From the NCBI GenBank assembly GCA_001464255.1, contig LNFD01000298.1, positions 1 through 7,973 of the forward strand: DNA of 7,973 nt. Direction: 5' to 3'. This document shows positions 6,460-7,973 of the stretch, piece by piece; the first letter of the stretch is position 1; each line of letters starts with the position of its first letter. The DNA is from Actinomycetales bacterium Ga0077552. GTDB lineage: Bacteria > Actinomycetota > Actinomycetes > Actinomycetales > Microbacteriaceae. A program made the translations under genes and the position numbers. The notes below the pieces were generated by a model. The model was not told where the DNA came from, ran no database searches, and saw nothing but the letters and a program-made list of their open reading frames with translations.

Positions 6460-7089
6460 CTAGCGAGCCGCGTAGTACTCGACGACGAGCTGCACTTCGC
6501 AGGTCACAGGGACCTCGGCGCGCTTCGGGCGGCGCACGAGGCGCGACTGCAGCTTGTCGAGCTCGACCTCGAGGTAGGCCGGAACCTTGGGCAGCACGTC
6601 GACGTGACCGCCGGCGGCCGCGACCTGGAACGGCTCGGTGCCCTCGGAACGCGGCTTGACGTGGATCAGCTGACCCGGCTTGACGCGGAACGAGGGGCGG
6701 TCGACGAGCTGGCCGTCGACCATGATGTGGCGGTGCACGACCATCTGGCGCGCCTGCGCCGTGGTGCGGGCGAAGCCCGAGCGCAGCACGAGGGCGTCGA
6801 GGCGCATCTCGAGCAGCTCGACGAGGTTCTCACCCGTCAGGCCGGCCGAGCGGCGCGCCTCGTTGAACGCGATCTTGAGCTGGGCCTCACGGATGCCGTA
6901 CTGCGCGCGCAGACGCTGCTTCTCGCGCAGACGCACGGCGTAGTCGCTGTCGGCCTTGCGCTTGGTGCGGCCGTGCTCACCGGGAGCGTAGGGGCGCTTC
7001 TCGAGGTACTTGGCGGCCTTCGGGGTGAGGGCGATGCCGAGCGCGCGGGAGAGGCGGGTCTTGCTGCGAGTGCGTGACTTGGTAGACAC
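6460..7089 (-). CDS. rpsD: 30S ribosomal protein S4 (zinc-free form)
   Basis: S4 binds 16S rRNA early in assembly of the small subunit, helps keep decoding accurate and in many bacteria represses its own mRNA. The 209-residue protein is full length. The basic N-terminal part contains YLEKRPYAPGEHG (28-40) and KQRLRAQYGIREAQL (57-71); the S4 RNA-binding domain spans about 95-160 (MRLDALVLRSGFARTTAQA, then VDGQLVDRPSFRVKPG); the C-terminus is VQLVVEYYAAR. The N-terminus lacks the cysteine cluster of zinc-binding S4; the only Cys is residue 197. The GTG start is preceded by GGAAGG at 5 nt and gives the expected MSTKSRTRSKTRLSRALG beginning. It appears to be a single-gene unit with its own promoter, long leader and terminator, away from the rpsM-rpsK-rpoA ribosomal cluster where many bacteria keep rpsD. 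Confidence 0.97.
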   Translation of the reverse strand: MSTKSRTRSKTRLSRALGIALTPKAAKYLEKRPYAPGEHGRTKRKADSDYAVRLREKQRLRAQYGIREAQLKIAFNEARRSAGLTGENLVELLEMRLDALVLRSGFARTTAQARQMVVHRHIMVDGQLVDRPSFRVKPGQLIHVKPRSEGTEPFQVAAAGGHVDVLPKVPAYLEVELDKLQSRLVRRPKRAEVPVTCEVQLVVEYYAAR

Positions 7090-7105
7090 GGTTTCCTTCC
7101 ATGGG

Positions 7106-7132
7106 CGTGGCCGAGAATCTCAGCGGCTCACG
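7106..7132 (-). promoter_or_regulatory. Hairpin in the rpsD leader next to the ribosome binding site
   Basis: In the minus-strand RNA, CGUG-A-GCCG can pair with CGGC-CACG (8 bp with one bulged A), and inside it GAG can pair with CUC around an AUU loop. The 3' arm ends 5 nt before the GGAAGG ribosome binding site of rpsD. Placement in a long leader of a ribosomal protein gene suggests a translational control element such as an S4 binding site, but this rests on hand folding of one sequence only. The rest of the 7090-7249 interval holds the promoter and ribosome binding site; I see no gene in it. Confidence 0.35.
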
Positions 7133-7224
7133 GGCGTACACCGCTCCGTCCGGTCCAGACGCACGCCGAGGCGATCCGGGGGAAGCTACGAGGGAGGGTG
7201 TGCCCATATCTGACGGGCCGAGCA

Positions 7225-7253
7225 AGCCTACCAGAGCCGGGGGCGGCCGTCAG
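7225..7253 (-). promoter_or_regulatory. Promoter of rpsD
   Basis: On the minus strand, CTGACG (7253-7248, four of six matches to TTGACA) is separated by exactly 17 nt from TAGGCT (7230-7225, a typical actinobacterial -10). Transcription would begin near 7218, leaving a leader of about 130 nt before the GTG of rpsD. The -35 element overlaps the rarA stop codon, so the promoter uses the very end of that gene. Spacing and both hexamers fit a primary sigma factor promoter; there is no experimental support. Confidence 0.6.
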
Positions 7254-7973
7254 TCGGCCGCGGCTTCGCCGCGCGTGATCGCCCGCAGCTTCGCGAGCCG
7301 CGCCGCGATCTCGCGCTCGTGGCCGCGCTCGGTCGGCCGGTAGTACTCGGTGCCGACGAGCTCGTCGGGCAGGTGCTGCTGCTGAGCGACCCCCACGGGC
7401 TCGTCGTGCGGGTACACGTAGCCCTTCCCGTGCCCGAGGCGCTTCGCCCCCGGGTAGTGGGCGTCGCGCAGTGGCTTGGGCACGCGGCCCAGCCGACCCG
7501 CGCGCACATCGGCGATCGCCGCGTCGATGCCGACGTAGGCCGCGTTCGACTTGGGCGCCGTCGCGAGGTAGACGACCGCCTCGGCGAGCGGGATGCGGCC
7601 CTCGGGCATGCCGATGAGCTGCACCGCCTGCGCGGCGGCGACGGCGATCGGCAGGGCCTGCGGGTCGGCCGTGCCGATGTCCTCCGCCGCCGAGATGATG
7701 ACGCGGCGCGCGATGAAGCGCACGTCCTCCCCCGCCTCGATCATGCGCGCCAGGTAGTGCAGCGCGGCATCGGGGTCACTGCCCCGGATCGACTTGATGA
7801 AGGCGCTGATGACGTCGTAGTGCTCGTCGCCCTGCTTGTCGTAGCGCAGCAGGGCGCGATCGACGGCCGCAGCGACGATCTCGGCCGTGATGACCGGATG
7901 CCCCTCCCCCGGCTCGCCGCACGCCGCGGCCGACTGGGCCCCGGCCTCGAGCGCCGTCAGCGCGCGCCGTGCG
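7250..7973 (-). CDS. rarA: Replication-associated recombination protein A (AAA+ ATPase), N-terminal part outside the window
   Basis: RarA/MgsA is a clamp-loader-like AAA+ ATPase that acts at stalled replication forks. Only the last 240 residues are visible. The frame enters with ARRALTALEAGA, corresponding to the end of the AAA+ module around the sensor-2 arginine; Walker A and B lie outside. The C-terminal region then shows the family hallmark RYDKQGDEHYDVISAFIKS, followed by IRGSDPDAALHYLARM, EAGEDVRFIARRVIISAAED, APKSNAAYVGID and VPKPLRDAHYPGAKRLGHGKGY. The C-terminus ends in a short charged stretch (RGHEREIAARLAKLRAITR). The frame is intact to its TGA. The next gene, rpsD, is in the same direction, and no strong terminator lies between them, so read-through into rpsD is possible. 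RarA is clearly favoured over other clamp-loader relatives because of the C-terminal domain. Confidence 0.94.
   Translation of the reverse strand, partial: ARRALTALEAGAQSAAACGEPGEGHPVITAEIVAAAVDRALLRYDKQGDEHYDVISAFIKSIRGSDPDAALHYLARMIEAGEDVRFIARRVIISAAEDIGTADPQALPIAVAAAQAVQLIGMPEGRIPLAEAVVYLATAPKSNAAYVGIDAAIADVRAGRLGRVPKPLRDAHYPGAKRLGHGKGYVYPHDEPVGVAQQQHLPDELVGTEYYRPTERGHEREIAARLAKLRAITRGEAAAD

Noticed and set aside
6977..7225. Possible leader peptide upstream of rpsD on the minus strand (82 codons, also an internal ATG at 7102)
   Set aside because: The first start is a TTG inside the promoter -10 region with no ribosome binding site. The ATG at 7102 is out of frame with rpsD and runs deep into it. 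No attenuator-like codon run is present.
1..7973. Mobile elements, CRISPR repeats, tRNA genes, toxin-antitoxin or defence genes
   Set aside because: The window is filled by intact housekeeping genes on one strand with short gaps; I found no direct-repeat arrays, transposase motifs or tRNA-like cloverleaf.

Overview
The window is a compact, very GC-rich piece of bacterial chromosome in which every gene I can support lies on the minus strand, so transcription runs from high to low coordinates. The protein repertoire, the strong GC bias, the frequent GTG starts and the cysteine-free form of ribosomal protein S4 point to a high-GC Gram-positive actinobacterium. From remembered family sequences, Microbacteriaceae is the best guess, but that is an inference.

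In transcription order, right to left: the 3' part of rarA (replication-fork/recombination AAA+ ATPase) runs in from the right edge. A well-spaced promoter overlaps its stop codon and would start an mRNA with a leader of about 130 nt for rpsD (30S protein S4). A perfect 16-bp hairpin closes rpsD. A second transcription unit probably starts just after it and carries a 75-residue membrane-anchored YtxH-like protein, alaS (alanyl-tRNA synthetase), ruvX (YqgF-type nuclease), mltG (endolytic murein transglycosylase), aroE (shikimate dehydrogenase) and the first 272 codons of aroC (chorismate synthase), which leaves by the left edge. alaS-ruvX-mltG-aroE are packed with a 2-nt gap and overlaps of 4 and 8 nt, which suggests translational coupling. 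A 9-bp hairpin lies between the small membrane protein and alaS.

The genes serve translation (rpsD, alaS), DNA or RNA maintenance (rarA, ruvX), cell-wall synthesis (mltG) and the shikimate pathway (aroE, aroC; more aro genes would be expected to the left). This is a housekeeping region. I found no mobile element, CRISPR array, tRNA, toxin-antitoxin pair or defence system, and nothing that looks like a new system. The points worth a second look are regulatory (rpsD leader, pre-alaS hairpin) and small protein-level oddities (AroE cofactor loop, MltG tails).
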